Source: JAGMCF01 sp964398885 (GTDB lineage: Bacteria > Cloacimonadota > Cloacimonadia > JGIOTU-2). From it: a DNA stretch of 48,917 nt. Shown here one piece after another: positions 1-9,426 of the stretch (within the stretch, counting starts at the first letter, position 1; each line of letters opens with the position of its first letter). The position numbers were made by a program, and so were the translations under genes. The stretch is from assembly GCA_964398885.1 (NCBI GenBank), contig CAYNOU010000010.1, forward strand, positions 1 to 48,917, given 5' to 3'. A model generated the notes under the pieces. The model did no database searches. It was not told the DNA's origin and worked only from the letters and a program-made list of their open reading frames with translations.

Positions 1-92
1 GGAGATGGATATGATATAAGCCACTAACTGACACTAACTATCACGAACTGATTTTAGATATTGATAAAAAAGTTTGTGTTAGTTCGTGCCTG

Positions 93-147
93 CCCTGTGA
101 AATAATCCCGATATGTCGGGATTCCTTCTTTGAAGAATTTCACAGGG
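93..147. repeat. Nested intergenic inverted repeat
   Basis: An 11-bp outer stem (CCCTGTGAAAT at 93-103 with ATTTCACAGGG at 137-147) encloses an inner palindrome, TCCCGA-TATG-TCGGGA at 106-121. The inner part belongs to the CCCGA...TCGGG family dispersed through the window. The element lies upstream of the lipoprotein gene and has no T-tract, so it reads as a repeat rather than a terminator. Nothing else recognisable lies in 1-180. Confidence 0.7.
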
Positions 148-180
148 TAAATTCATGGTAAAATATTCATAGGAGCTATC

Positions 181-990
181 ATGAAAGAAAGAAGTCTTTC
201 AAATATCAAAATTTTACTCACCTTGTTTATATTTCTTTTCTCTCTTTCTGCGTGCTTAGAAATTCACATCGATGGTGAATCTTTTAAGGATAGTGATAAA
301 GTAAGAGTCAAAGGAGTTCTATTAGAGCACAAAAGAACCATCCAGATTAAAGATGCAAAAAATTATGAAAAGTTTACTGCTGATGTGCATCACGGAAATA
401 TTGAACTTGCTGGAGGAAGTATATACGATTTAGAGGTTGAAATTTACGAAAAAACTCCTGATGATGTCACTCTGATTTTAGACGATGGTAATCTTACTTG
501 TAAAACCAAATCTGGCGTACCTTTTGCTATTGGAAGTATTAAAGGAACTGTACCTAATGATATTGACCTTTCAATAGATTCTGGTGCTGGTAACTTTCAG
601 CTAAATGATTTTACTGGCAATAATGTGGACTTTGATTCAGGCGCGGGAAATGTAAAATTTGAAAACTGCAAAGTAAAGAATCTAACAGGTGATACAGGTG
701 CAGGAAATGTAAAAATATCAAACTTAAGAGCGGAAAATATTGATATTGATACAGGTGCTGGAAATATAAGGCTGACTGATGTAATATCAAGAAGTATTGA
801 CTGTGATACTGGAGTCGGAAATATTTCTGCTACTGATTGTGCTGCTCACAATGCCTATCTTGATACAGGTATTGGAAATGTTTCAATTTCAGATTGCCAA
901 TTCAAAGAGAAAGACATTTCAACTGGACTCGGTAAAATAAGAGGTAGAAAAGAGAAATCTGAAGAATCTAAGGGTAAAGAAGTTTATTAG
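181..990 (+). CDS. DUF4097-like beta-strand-repeat lipoprotein
   Basis: Predicted lipoprotein of 269 residues. The N-terminus is charged and hydrophobic and ends in a lipobox (Leu-Ser-Ala-Cys at about 22-25), so it should be lipidated and envelope-anchored. The C-terminal half is built from at least six degenerate repeats of about 19 residues centred on D-[ST]-G-[AVIL]-G-N, with hydrophobic residues alternating after the motif. This is typical of the right-handed beta-stack of DUF4097/DUF2807 putative adhesin domains. The ATG at 181 follows AGGAGC at about 171-176, a good ribosome-binding site. The tail is lysine and glutamate rich. The biochemical role is unknown; family members are often annotated as adhesins or envelope-stress proteins. 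No partner gene is adjacent. Confidence 0.75.
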   Translation: MKERSLSNIKILLTLFIFLFSLSACLEIHIDGESFKDSDKVRVKGVLLEHKRTIQIKDAKNYEKFTADVHHGNIELAGGSIYDLEVEIYEKTPDDVTLILDDGNLTCKTKSGVPFAIGSIKGTVPNDIDLSIDSGAGNFQLNDFTGNNVDFDSGAGNVKFENCKVKNLTGDTGAGNVKISNLRAENIDIDTGAGNIRLTDVISRSIDCDTGVGNISATDCAAHNAYLDTGIGNVSISDCQFKEKDISTGLGKIRGRKEKSEESKGKEVY

Positions 991-1066
991 AAAATGACTT
1001 ATGTCCTTTTTATGTTTTAGATTCGGGTTCAGAAATTAGCCATTGCGAATCCGCCCCGCCTTCCAT

Positions 1067-1081
1067 CCCGATTTCATCGGG
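1067..1081. repeat. Dispersed palindrome CCCGAT-N3-ATCGGG
   Basis: A perfect 6-bp stem with a 3-nt loop, followed by a GC-rich tract with GGCGGACA twice (about 1083-1108). It is one of about a dozen CCCGAT palindromes in the window, all between genes. Confidence 0.7.
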
Positions 1082-1146
1082 ACGGCGGACAGGCAGCTGG
1101 CGGACATTCGTAAGTGAAGTTATTATTGATCTAACACTCCCGATAT

Positions 1147-1246
1147 NNNNNNNNNNNNNNNNNNNNNNNNNNNNNNNNNNNNNNNNNNNNNNNNNNNNNN
1201 NNNNNNNNNNNNNNNNNNNNNNNNNNNNNNNNNNNNNNNNNNNNNN
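1147..1246. other. Assembly gap (100 Ns)
   Basis: Exactly 100 undefined bases. The left flank ends in CCCGATAT and the right flank begins TCGGGATA, so the scaffold broke inside a copy of the dispersed palindrome. No gene can be called across it; the reading frame that appears to cross it is an artefact. Confidence 0.98.
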
Positions 1247-1374
1247 TCGGGATAATGGTGTTTTGCTGACAGAAATACAGGATTACAAATCCTGTATGAT
1301 CGCTCGTAAAATAGCAAAATTATTTAATTTTCATTCCTGAATAGTTAAACCTTCTCCACAAAAATATAATTAAT

Positions 1375-1537
1375 TGAGATATGCAAAATTGAATATTTTT
1401 ATTTTTTGTGTGTCATTCTGAACGAAGTGAAGAATCTCTAACTTACTTTCATATTGTCCATTATGAGATTCTTCGTTTTACTAAAAATGACAAGTTTAGG
1501 GTAAAATTTCCTAAATTTGTCTATCTTGCATAACTCA
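1375..1537. mobile_element. MITE-like element, copy A (core: TGTCATTCTGAA-type repeat)
   Basis: The left terminus TGAGATATGCAAAAT (1375-1389) and right terminus ATCTTGCATAACTCA (1523-1537) are inverted repeats matching at 13 of 15 positions. A direct repeat TATAATTAA flanks them (1365-1373 and 1540-1548); it is AT-rich and could be chance. The core is itself an imperfect inverted repeat that begins TGTCATTCTGAA (about 1411) and ends AATGACA (about 1486-1492). Three further copies of the termini occur in the window with unrelated cores. Confidence 0.6.
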
Positions 1538-1680
1538 TATATAATTAAAATATAGTGGATAAATAAAACTTGCCAAAAAAACACTCTTATAATTTAATGA
1601 TACAAAATAGAGAGGTGCCTAATAGAATATGTTAATTGTTTTATTTTTTAGCCGACAAACCCTCTTCCTGATTTCTGAGC

Positions 1681-1699
1681 TCCCCGAGCAAATCGGGGA
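1681..1699. repeat. Palindrome TCCCCGA-N5-TCGGGGA
   Basis: A 7-bp perfect stem immediately upstream of the DUF4390 gene. The rest of 1538-1758 is AT-rich with no recognisable gene. Confidence 0.65.
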
Positions 1700-1758
1700 C
1701 CAGGAACGGGCTTAATCGGGGATAATTGAGGACTACTCCAAATAACAGCTTTGTAATT

Positions 1759-2325
1759 ATGTTATCTGCACTATCCCAAAAAATAACTTCACTCATCATT
1801 GCTGCTGGCTCTTTGCTCCTTTCCTCTGTAACAGGAACTGATGCGGGTTTCTCCGATGTAAAAATTGTTGCAGAAGACAACCAGATTGTTTGCTATGCCA
1901 GTCTGACAAATTGTTATAGCAAAGACCTGGATAAAATCTTCCTCTCAGGTCAAGATATAAAAATAAACTTTACTGTCCAAACTTTTGAACAGAGAAAAAA
2001 GAAACCAATCTACGAAAAGAAGTTCTACCACAAGATTAAATACGACCTTGTTGATGAATACTTTGAAGTCTTTCTCTCTGAAAAAAAAGACAATTTTATT
2101 ACTAATAGCCTTAAAGAAGCAAAAGATAAATTAGCAAGAATTGAAAATGTTGAAACTGTAAACTTGGACTTATTAAAATTTGGCAAAAAATATTACATCA
2201 AACTCATTGCTACAATGCAACCTATCTTTTTTGATGCCATTAAAAAAAATATAGATTTGATGATTTATTGGAATAATAAAAAGGCAACCTTCTCATCAGA
2301 AATATTTGAAAAATCCGTTTTTTAA
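1759..2325 (+). CDS. DUF4390-like exported protein
   Basis: About 188 residues from the ATG at 1759. The N-terminus is a convincing signal peptide, with a hydrophobic core around residues 9-25 followed by a small polar stretch. A TTG at 1726 would add 11 residues that do not improve the signal, so the ATG is preferred; no strong ribosome site marks either start. The mature part is a beta-rich domain with alternating charged and hydrophobic residues that resembles DUF4390. That family is known to sit next to NtrY-like kinases, which is the arrangement here: the kinase ATG follows the stop by 2 nt, so the pair is cotranscribed. It may be an envelope partner or sensor for the kinase; that function is inference. 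Confidence 0.6.
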   Translation: MLSALSQKITSLIIAAGSLLLSSVTGTDAGFSDVKIVAEDNQIVCYASLTNCYSKDLDKIFLSGQDIKINFTVQTFEQRKKKPIYEKKFYHKIKYDLVDEYFEVFLSEKKDNFITNSLKEAKDKLARIENVETVNLDLLKFGKKYYIKLIATMQPIFFDAIKKNIDLMIYWNNKKATFSSEIFEKSVF

Positions 2326-2327
2326 CT

Positions 2328-3521
2328 ATGAAACTACCTCTACCATCATTCAAAATACAAATTCTTCTTATAGTGCTTTTCCTACTCCTAATTTCAACAA
2401 TTTTTACCAGAAGTTTCTTTATTGATGAATTCAAACGGTATAGGAACGATATCAACTCGCTTGAACTTGAACAAAAGACTCACAATCTTTATCATGCGCA
2501 TCAGAATACTCTGCAAAAACAAGAAATTGAACCTCTGCTTTCTGACATTAAACAAATTGATTTAGCCACGGACCTCTTTGAGAAAGAAATAACATTATAT
2601 TCAACTTTCATTACTATTTTTATAATCGTAATCGTTTTCGTCGTTTTTATAATATTTCTTAATATGCTTACAAGACCCCTTTCCCGACTGCAAGCAGCCA
2701 TACGAAAAGTTGCAAAAGGAGATTTGAGTGTTAGAGTTAAAGAGGCAAAACTTTCACCAATAAATGACCTGATTATATCTTTCAATAAAATGACAGATGA
2801 ATTAGAAGCAAGCCGTGATAAACTTATCCAGGCAGAGAAAGACTTAATGTGGCGAGAAATGGCTCAGGTTATGGCTCATGAAATTAAAAATCCACTCACT
2901 CCACTCCGATTATCTGCTCAAAGACTTGAACAAAAATATTATAATAAAAGTTCAAACTTTGATAAAGTTTTCACAGATTCACTTGAAATTATAAATGAAG
3001 AAATAGATAATCTCCAAACTTTAGTGCAGGAATTCTCAAAGTTTGCCCGAATGCCTTCAGCTAATTATACTAAATATAACCTGAACGACCAAATTAAAGA
3101 GATTGTAAAACCTTATGAAAATCAGGTTGATGTTCAAATAAATTTACAAGAAAATATGCCTGTTTTTTATGGCGATAAGATGCAGATGAAACAGGTTTTT
3201 GTAAATCTTATTCAAAATGCTTTGCAGTCTATAAAAGAAAATGGAAAAATTTCAATAACTACAAAATATGAACCTTCAAAATTCATTATATCAGTAGAAG
3301 ATAACGGAGAAGGAATACAGGATGAGGATATTAATAAAATTTTCAGACCATATTTTACAAAAAGAGAAAAAGGGACAGGACTGGGGCTTGCTATCGTGAA
3401 AAGGATTGTCAGCCAACATAATGGCAGAATTGAGGTGAAAAGTGAGAAAGGTAAAGGCACAAAATTCACGATAGTTCTTACATATAAATCCATCAATATC
3501 CAAAACTCATTAGATGCTTAA
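2328..3521 (+). CDS. NtrY-like membrane sensor histidine kinase
   Basis: A 397-residue sensor kinase. There is a transmembrane helix at about 11-27, a short extracytoplasmic loop, a second helix at about 93-112, and a HAMP linker at about 113-165. The dimerisation and phosphoacceptor helix carries HEIKNP with His184. The C-terminal ATPase domain shows an N-box (NLIQNA), G1 box (DNGEGI) and G2 box (GTGLGLA). The H-box context (MAHEIKNPLTPLRLSA) is typical of the NtrY group. The gene is tightly coupled to the upstream DUF4390 gene. The likely cognate regulator is the NtrX-like gene at 6092, with an outer-membrane protein gene between them. The stimulus is unknown. Confidence 0.88.
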   Translation: MKLPLPSFKIQILLIVLFLLLISTIFTRSFFIDEFKRYRNDINSLELEQKTHNLYHAHQNTLQKQEIEPLLSDIKQIDLATDLFEKEITLYSTFITIFIIVIVFVVFIIFLNMLTRPLSRLQAAIRKVAKGDLSVRVKEAKLSPINDLIISFNKMTDELEASRDKLIQAEKDLMWREMAQVMAHEIKNPLTPLRLSAQRLEQKYYNKSSNFDKVFTDSLEIINEEIDNLQTLVQEFSKFARMPSANYTKYNLNDQIKEIVKPYENQVDVQINLQENMPVFYGDKMQMKQVFVNLIQNALQSIKENGKISITTKYEPSKFIISVEDNGEGIQDEDINKIFRPYFTKREKGTGLGLAIVKRIVSQHNGRIEVKSEKGKGTKFTIVLTYKSINIQNSLDA

Positions 3522-3535
3522 AAATATAATTTGGA

Positions 3536-3557
3536 GTCCTTTTCTCCAGAAAAGGAC
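3536..3557. repeat. Perfect 10-bp hairpin after the kinase gene
   Basis: GTCCTTTTCT, a CC centre, then AGAAAAGGAC, all perfectly self-complementary. It lies in the 96-nt spacer between the kinase and the next gene. No U-tract follows, so a Rho-independent terminator is doubtful. The flanks GGAGT and ACTATTCC resemble the hairpin cluster at 5832-5884. Confidence 0.6.
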
Positions 3558-3617
3558 TATTCCCAATTCAAAAACTGAAATCTAATTACAAAATTTCTAT
3601 TATAGAAAGAACCTTGA

Positions 3618-5693
3618 ATGAAAAAGTACTTATTACTTTTAATTATCGTTATCTTATCAGCCTCTTTATATGGGCTTACAATCCCATTTTCAGAAGACGA
3701 AATAAAAACTGAAAGCAATCACTTATCGCAGTTTGTCCGTGTTAGTCCTGATGACTCACTCGCCTGTCCTCTTGCAACCGATGTCTGGCTCTGGCATAAT
3801 GGTAAGAATCTATATGTTCTATGGGAAGCAGAAATTGATGAGAAATTTGAAAAAGGAACTTTTGCTGCAAATGACACCTGGATAGATGCAGATCTCCTCC
3901 GCTTCCAAATTATTACAGATATAAAGAATTATTATGCTTATATGTATTTTGCCTATCCTTTGGGGAGCAAAAATGACGGAATTCGTAAATCAGATATGGA
4001 TATTGATTCTGATTGGAATAGTTCCTATGAATATGAAAATGATATTTCTGACAATCTCTGGAAATGCTTGATGACAATCCCTTTTAAGGATTTGCGTTTT
4101 TGTGGAAATCCTCCATACAATTGGAAGATTATCCTTACTCGCTTTCAATATGAAAATGACTTTTATTATTCCATTCCTTATCTGAATACAAAAATGAAAA
4201 AGGATTATTTCAGAAAAGCAAAGGATATTACCATAAAAGAGGATATCACCAAAAGTAGAAATTATCGTTTCAGACCATATTTAATAACAAAGTATAATAT
4301 GATAGAGAAGACTGCTTCATTTGACCCTGATAATATTGGATTGGATTTCTCTTTCAATCCAAGTTTCTCTACAAAAGTAAAATTGAGTATAAACCCAGAT
4401 TATTCTGATATTCCAATGGATACCGAAGAGGATATTTATAATATGCGATACGCACCCACCTATGAGGAAAATCGCTATTTTTTCATTGAAGATCTGAATG
4501 TTTTTGGAGTAGGAAGCGATGATAGCAGTGAAAAGGTCTTTTATTCTAGACATATTATGCAACCAAGATACGCTTTCAAAATTACTGGCAATGCAGAACA
4601 CTATTCGTATGGTTTCCTTTCTGCTTTAGATAAGAAGATAACAACAAATGGAGAGATTACAAATCCTGATGATTTATACAATATGGCAGCATATAAACAA
4701 AAAGGTGAAAATCTAAATATCCAATTTACTCTTTTAAACCGAATGAATAAAGATTATCATAATGAAGTTCTTCATATTCACCCAAACTGGGAATTTATCA
4801 AAAATCATTCATTTTGGGTAAAAGTAAATCTTTCCTTAAAAGAATTGCAAGGTGAAACTAATAAAGGTTATTATGGACTTTTTGGCTATAATAGACAAAA
4901 AGGTGATATTGGTTGGTCAACTTGTTTTGCCAAAGTTAGCAAAAACTATGCACCGGATATGGGCTGGATAAATGTAACTGATTTATATGCATATAACTTA
5001 AACGCCTGGCAAAATAGCGAGCCCAATAAGAAATATCTTAAAGAATATGGCTGGTCATTCTGGTGGCATAAAGCAATGGAAAATAAGACTGATAATTTGA
5101 TTGAACATAATGGCGGAGTAAATTTCTGGTTTGATACACCACAAAAAATAAATTGCTGGACTAATTATAATATTGGCAAAGAGAGTTATGAAAACGAAAT
5201 CTATAACTGGCATCAATTTTCTGCTGGTGGTTCATGGTATAGACTTAATTGGTTAGGTTGTAGCTTCTCTATAGGAAAATGGAAGTCTCTGGTCTACGAC
5301 TTGAACAGAACCTATAACAGCACTGGACTTGATTTTGGTTTAGAAGGAGACATCAGCAAATATGCTTCATATAGCCTAAATCTCTCCAAAAGAATCTATT
5401 ATGATTTCCCTAAAAATGCAGATTCATTAGGATTGGATGACGATTATTGGATTGGTAATGGAAGTTTAAATATAAATCTTTCCAATACATTATCTTGTAT
5501 GAATGGTTTACGTTTTAATGATTATAGTTCTGGCAATCAAACTATGCATCTTGGCTTCTTTTCTAATTTCCGATGGGAATTCAAACCAGACTGTAATTTG
5601 TATTTGGGTTATAAAACCGTATCTGATGAAATTGATAATAAAGTAGAAACTGGGTATAAGCAAACCTATATGAAGATTAGTTATACTTTTTAG
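3618..5693 (+). CDS. CBM9/DUF5916-like outer-membrane beta-barrel protein
   Basis: A 691-residue secreted protein with a clear signal peptide (about 1-19). Residues of about 20-190 form a beta-sandwich rich in Trp and Tyr that resembles the carbohydrate-binding family 9-like domain found at the N-terminus of DUF5916 proteins. The remainder has many short amphipathic strands rich in aromatic residues and Asn, and the chain ends in Tyr-Thr-Phe. A terminal Phe and alternating hydrophobic residues are hallmarks of outer-membrane barrels. The substrate is unknown. The gene lies between the NtrY-like kinase and NtrX-like regulator genes on the same strand, so it may belong to their regulon. Assignment to DUF5916 is by overall layout, not by a search. 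Confidence 0.65.
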   Translation: MKKYLLLLIIVILSASLYGLTIPFSEDEIKTESNHLSQFVRVSPDDSLACPLATDVWLWHNGKNLYVLWEAEIDEKFEKGTFAANDTWIDADLLRFQIITDIKNYYAYMYFAYPLGSKNDGIRKSDMDIDSDWNSSYEYENDISDNLWKCLMTIPFKDLRFCGNPPYNWKIILTRFQYENDFYYSIPYLNTKMKKDYFRKAKDITIKEDITKSRNYRFRPYLITKYNMIEKTASFDPDNIGLDFSFNPSFSTKVKLSINPDYSDIPMDTEEDIYNMRYAPTYEENRYFFIEDLNVFGVGSDDSSEKVFYSRHIMQPRYAFKITGNAEHYSYGFLSALDKKITTNGEITNPDDLYNMAAYKQKGENLNIQFTLLNRMNKDYHNEVLHIHPNWEFIKNHSFWVKVNLSLKELQGETNKGYYGLFGYNRQKGDIGWSTCFAKVSKNYAPDMGWINVTDLYAYNLNAWQNSEPNKKYLKEYGWSFWWHKAMENKTDNLIEHNGGVNFWFDTPQKINCWTNYNIGKESYENEIYNWHQFSAGGSWYRLNWLGCSFSIGKWKSLVYDLNRTYNSTGLDFGLEGDISKYASYSLNLSKRIYYDFPKNADSLGLDDDYWIGNGSLNINLSNTLSCMNGLRFNDYSSGNQTMHLGFFSNFRWEFKPDCNLYLGYKTVSDEIDNKVETGYKQTYMKISYTF

Positions 5694-6091
5694 TGAACTA
5701 GTAAATTGGTAAATTGGTTAATTTTAGTAATAGCATGAAACATACATGTCCCCGATCCGTTCAGGCTCGACCTGACCGAGACTAATACATCGGGGACGCA
5801 AAGGAGCATGAAAATTTAAGATGGTTTGGAGTCGGCAAGTCTCTTGCCGAATTCAGCCGAGAGACCTCCCAATTAAATTGGGAGCTACTCCATACAAATA
5901 TAAAAGCTATTTACATATGAAAAATAACAATAACTAAAAACAGATGTTCACAAAAAAGTATTTCCTATTTTTCCTGTGTTTATCAGCTTCACCCCGTTAA
6001 ATAACTTAAAATAAACTCCAGAGGATTAGTAAAATGGTTCTATTTAACGGGGCAAATCAGTGTTCTTCAGCGTGGAATTAAGAAGGTAAAA
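5694..6091. repeat. Repeat-rich spacer with four inverted repeats
   Basis: No gene is seen in this 398-nt spacer. It holds a GTAAATTGGTAAATTGG-type low-complexity repeat (about 5700-5720), GTCCCCGAT/ATCGGGGAC arms at 5748-5756 and 5789-5797, and two hairpins flanked by GGAGT and ACTCC: TCGGCAAG/CTTGCCGA at 5832-5850 and CTCCCAAT/ATTGGGAG at 5866-5884. It also holds a 12-bp stem CCCCGTTAAATA/TATTTAACGGGG at 5992-6003 and 6041-6052. The last belongs to a family also present at 33600-33631 and, diverged, at 12762-12829. Confidence 0.65.
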
Positions 6092-7444
6092 ATGAACATA
6101 TTAGTAGTTGACGACGAAAAAAATATTCGCCGAACACTTTCAAATATTTTAGAAGACGAGCATTATCAAGTCATTACAGCTGAAAGTGGCGAAATTGCAT
6201 TAAATATCTTATCAAACGAAATTATTGATTTAATGCTTCTTGATGTGAAACTTCCGGGAATGGACGGCATAGAAGTTCTTAAAAAAATAAAAAAGAATTA
6301 TCCAAATTTAGATGTGATAATGATTTCCGGGCATAGCACAATAAAGATTGCTGTTCAGGCAGTAAAAATTGGAGCTTATGATTTTCTTGAGAAGCCCTTA
6401 TCCCTTCCTAAAATTATTATCTCTGCCAAAAATATCGCAGAAAAAAGAAAACTGTATCAAAAATTTCAGCAAGAATCCAGAGATTTAGAATCGCAATATC
6501 GTATGATTGGCACCTCACCTGAATTTAATAAAATACGAGATATGATTAACAAAGTTAGTGCCACTGACAGTAAAGTTCTAATCAGAGGTGAAAGTGGAAC
6601 TGGCAAGGAATTAGTTGCCTTTGCAATTCACAACCAAAGTGCAAGAAGAACCGGACCATTTGTGAAATTCAACTCTGCTGCGATTCCGAATGAACTTGTA
6701 GAGAGCGAACTATTTGGACACGAGAAAGGAGCATTTACTGGTGCAGAAAAGCTTAAACTCGGCAAACTTGAAATGGCAGACGAAGGCACTCTGTTTTTAG
6801 ATGAAATTGGTGATATGAATCTAAATGCTCAAGCAAAAATTCTGCGAGTAATACAAGAAGGTAAATTTGAACATATTGGCAGCAATAAAACAATTGATAT
6901 TGATGTAAGGGTGATTGCTGCTACAAATAAAAATTTAGAAAATATGATTGAAACTGGTGAATTCCGCGAAGACCTGTTTTATAGATTGAATGTAATTCCA
7001 GTTATAATTCCACCATTAAGAGAAAGAAAATCTGATATTCCGATTTTATTAAATTATTATCTTGACTATTTTGCAGCAGAGCTAAAAGTTCATCCAAAAA
7101 AGCTTTCAAGCTCAGCAATGAAAATCTTGCAGAATTATAGTTTTCCAGGAAATATTAGAGAATTAAAAAATTTGGTTGAAAGACTATACATACTTACAGG
7201 TGAAAATACTATAACAGAAGAGGATATAAAACCGCATATTATTAATTACAATGAAAAAGACACAGAACTTGATTTTCTTAAAACCAAAACATATTCTAAA
7301 GCAAGAGCTGAATTTGAAACTTTTTATTTAAAAAACCAATTAGAAAAATTCAATTGGAATATAAGCACAACTGCTGAAAAATTATCACTTCAGCAATCAA
7401 ATCTATCACGAAAAATAAAAGAATTAGGAATTAAAAAAGATTAA
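6092..7444 (+). CDS. NtrX/NtrC-family sigma-54-dependent response regulator
   Basis: A 450-residue regulator with three domains. The receiver (about 1-120) has acidic pocket D7-D8 and phosphoacceptor D51 in LLLDVKLPG. The AAA+ domain (about 140-385) has Walker A GESGTGKE, the sigma-54-contacting loop GAFTGA and Walker B LFLDEIGDM. The C-terminal Fis-type helix-turn-helix includes NISTTAEKLSLQQSNLSRKI. The intact GAFTGA loop means it should activate RNA polymerase carrying sigma-54. It is probably phosphorylated by the NtrY-like kinase at 2328. No target -24/-12 promoter was identified with confidence. The ATG follows AAGAAGG (about 6081-6087), a usable ribosome site. Confidence 0.9.
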   Translation: MNILVVDDEKNIRRTLSNILEDEHYQVITAESGEIALNILSNEIIDLMLLDVKLPGMDGIEVLKKIKKNYPNLDVIMISGHSTIKIAVQAVKIGAYDFLEKPLSLPKIIISAKNIAEKRKLYQKFQQESRDLESQYRMIGTSPEFNKIRDMINKVSATDSKVLIRGESGTGKELVAFAIHNQSARRTGPFVKFNSAAIPNELVESELFGHEKGAFTGAEKLKLGKLEMADEGTLFLDEIGDMNLNAQAKILRVIQEGKFEHIGSNKTIDIDVRVIAATNKNLENMIETGEFREDLFYRLNVIPVIIPPLRERKSDIPILLNYYLDYFAAELKVHPKKLSSSAMKILQNYSFPGNIRELKNLVERLYILTGENTITEEDIKPHIINYNEKDTELDFLKTKTYSKARAEFETFYLKNQLEKFNWNISTTAEKLSLQQSNLSRKIKELGIKKD

Positions 7445-7503
7445 TTCATTTTTTTATGTAGAGATCTTTTAATAGTTAAATCTAATTTTCTTAAAATACT
7501 AAT

Positions 7504-9324
7504 ATGGCAAGAAAAATATCAAGAGAAAATGTATTAACAACACCTCAATTAGATAAAATTATTCATGATGGTTTTTACTTTCTTTCCATAAACAAGAATG
7601 CTATTAACAATCTGAATGTGTTTCCTGTGCCTGATGGTGATACCGGTTTGAATATGTATCTTACACTTCAAAGCCCTTTAAATTCTCTAAAAAAATATAA
7701 TCTGAAAAAACTTTCTATAACTCAATATCTTCAGATATTTGCAAATAGTGCAATTCTCAATAGTAGGGGTTGTTCTGGAGTTATTTTAGCACTCTTTATT
7801 AAAGGCATAACAGAAAAACTTCAGACCATAAAAAATTCAAATGATATACTTAACAGCGATGTGGCTTCAGCTTTAAAAAATGCCTATGGATTAGCTTATA
7901 GGGAAACAACTAATCCCAAAGAAGGCACAATCCTTACAATGATGAGAGTGTTTTCGGATTCCTTTTCTAATCTTTCTTCCGATGGCAAAAACCCAATTGG
8001 TATTATTAAAACCATACTACCTATCTTAGAAGATACATTAAGTAAAACCCCTGAAATGTTGCCAATTCTGAAAAAAGCAGGAGTTGTTGACTCTGGTGCA
8101 TTAGGTTTTCTTATAATTCTAAAAGGAATGTTTATTGGTATGGAGTATAATGGGACTATAATTAAACCGCTTGCAAATATCTCAAGTATCCTTATGATAA
8201 ATAGATACATAAAATCAATCCTTCTGAAAAATAAACATAGAAAAAAAAGTAACATCGTCAAAACCATACTTATGAGTTTTCCCACCAAAAACATCAATAA
8301 CTTATCACTTGCCAATATATTGAAGCAAGTTAATAAACTTCCGCAAAAAGACGATAGAGCAATCAAACAAAATATTGTGCAAAAAAGTAATGCTCTATCA
8401 AATTCATGGAATCCAGATTTAGTTTATAGATATTGCACAGAATTTATCCTGGTATCCGATAAAATTACTAAGAATAATTTACAGAGAAAATTAGAAAATA
8501 TTGGTGATAGCCTTATTATTATTCAAGATAGAAATCACTATAAAATTCATATCCATACAAATAAACCAAAAGTCTTACTAAAACAGTGTTCTGATTACGG
8601 AGAAATCTCCTCAACAAAAATTGATGATATGAAAAAACAACATCATAATCTAATATCTGAAGATAAAGCTTATTATATTAAAGATAAAGCAGTGCTGATT
8701 ATCGTAAATGGTGATGGCTTTGCAAAAATATTAACAGGGCTGGGAGCAACCGATATCCTTAACTATGGTAAAACTAAACCATCAGTTAATCATATACAAA
8801 ATGCCTTATTGAAAACACGAGCAAAAAATGTTATCATTGCTTGTGATGACAAAGATATTTTACCTTCCGTTAAATCAGCTATAACATTCGCTAAAAACAA
8901 TGTTGAACTCATTGAAACAAAGGATATTATACAAACCATAAGTATGATGTATAATTATTCAAATACAATTGATATTATTAATAATGCAAAAATAATGAGA
9001 AGTAATCTTAATAATATCAAATATTGTAAAATTGCTCGTGCAACAAGAAATTTTGAAGAAAATGACTTCTTTGTTAATAAGGGTGATTATTTTACAATCT
9101 ATCAAAAGAAAATCGTTCTTTCAGAAACAAAAATTATTGATGCAATTATTCAATCTATTAATAAGATAAAGCAGGATGAATCTTTGATAACTTTGTATAA
9201 AGGTAAAATTAAAATAATTGATAATAATTTTTTACCTATTTTAAAATCAAAATTTGAGGATATTGAATTTGAAAAATATTATGGGGGGCAGAATAGATAT
9301 CATTATTATATTACATTTGAGTAG
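7504..9324 (+). CDS. fakA: FakA-like fatty acid kinase (DAK2 domain)
   Basis: A 606-residue protein of the FakA/YloV family. The N-terminal DAK2 (DhaL-like) domain, about 15-210, carries the Mg-ATP-binding motif PVPDGDTGLNM. The middle and C-terminal parts match the extended DegV-associated region expected of FakA. FakA proteins phosphorylate fatty acids held by FakB (DegV) to give acyl-phosphate, the donor for PlsX/PlsY phospholipid synthesis. A DegV gene (16797) and a PlsY-like gene (17877) lie downstream on the same strand, but a restriction-modification island now separates FakA from them. It is slightly longer than typical FakA, about 550 residues. The ATG at 7504 has only a weak ribosome site. 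Confidence 0.82.
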   Translation: MARKISRENVLTTPQLDKIIHDGFYFLSINKNAINNLNVFPVPDGDTGLNMYLTLQSPLNSLKKYNLKKLSITQYLQIFANSAILNSRGCSGVILALFIKGITEKLQTIKNSNDILNSDVASALKNAYGLAYRETTNPKEGTILTMMRVFSDSFSNLSSDGKNPIGIIKTILPILEDTLSKTPEMLPILKKAGVVDSGALGFLIILKGMFIGMEYNGTIIKPLANISSILMINRYIKSILLKNKHRKKSNIVKTILMSFPTKNINNLSLANILKQVNKLPQKDDRAIKQNIVQKSNALSNSWNPDLVYRYCTEFILVSDKITKNNLQRKLENIGDSLIIIQDRNHYKIHIHTNKPKVLLKQCSDYGEISSTKIDDMKKQHHNLISEDKAYYIKDKAVLIIVNGDGFAKILTGLGATDILNYGKTKPSVNHIQNALLKTRAKNVIIACDDKDILPSVKSAITFAKNNVELIETKDIIQTISMMYNYSNTIDIINNAKIMRSNLNNIKYCKIARATRNFEENDFFVNKGDYFTIYQKKIVLSETKIIDAIIQSINKIKQDESLITLYKGKIKIIDNNFLPILKSKFEDIEFEKYYGGQNRYHYYITFE

Positions 9325-9426
9325 GTGCTTCTCTATGAAATTACCATAGCAACGGAAATTAATTTAAAATGATTCTATTGGGCAATCAACCACAATTGCT
9401 GGTAATTAGGTAGGTTAAATAAATTT

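Noticed and set aside
1123..1317. Reading frame that crosses the run of Ns
   Set aside because: Most of it is undefined sequence, and the rest is palindromic repeat; there is no protein evidence.
3536..3557. Rho-independent terminator after the histidine kinase gene
   Set aside because: The stem is perfect but no U-tract follows on either strand, so it is listed only as a hairpin repeat.
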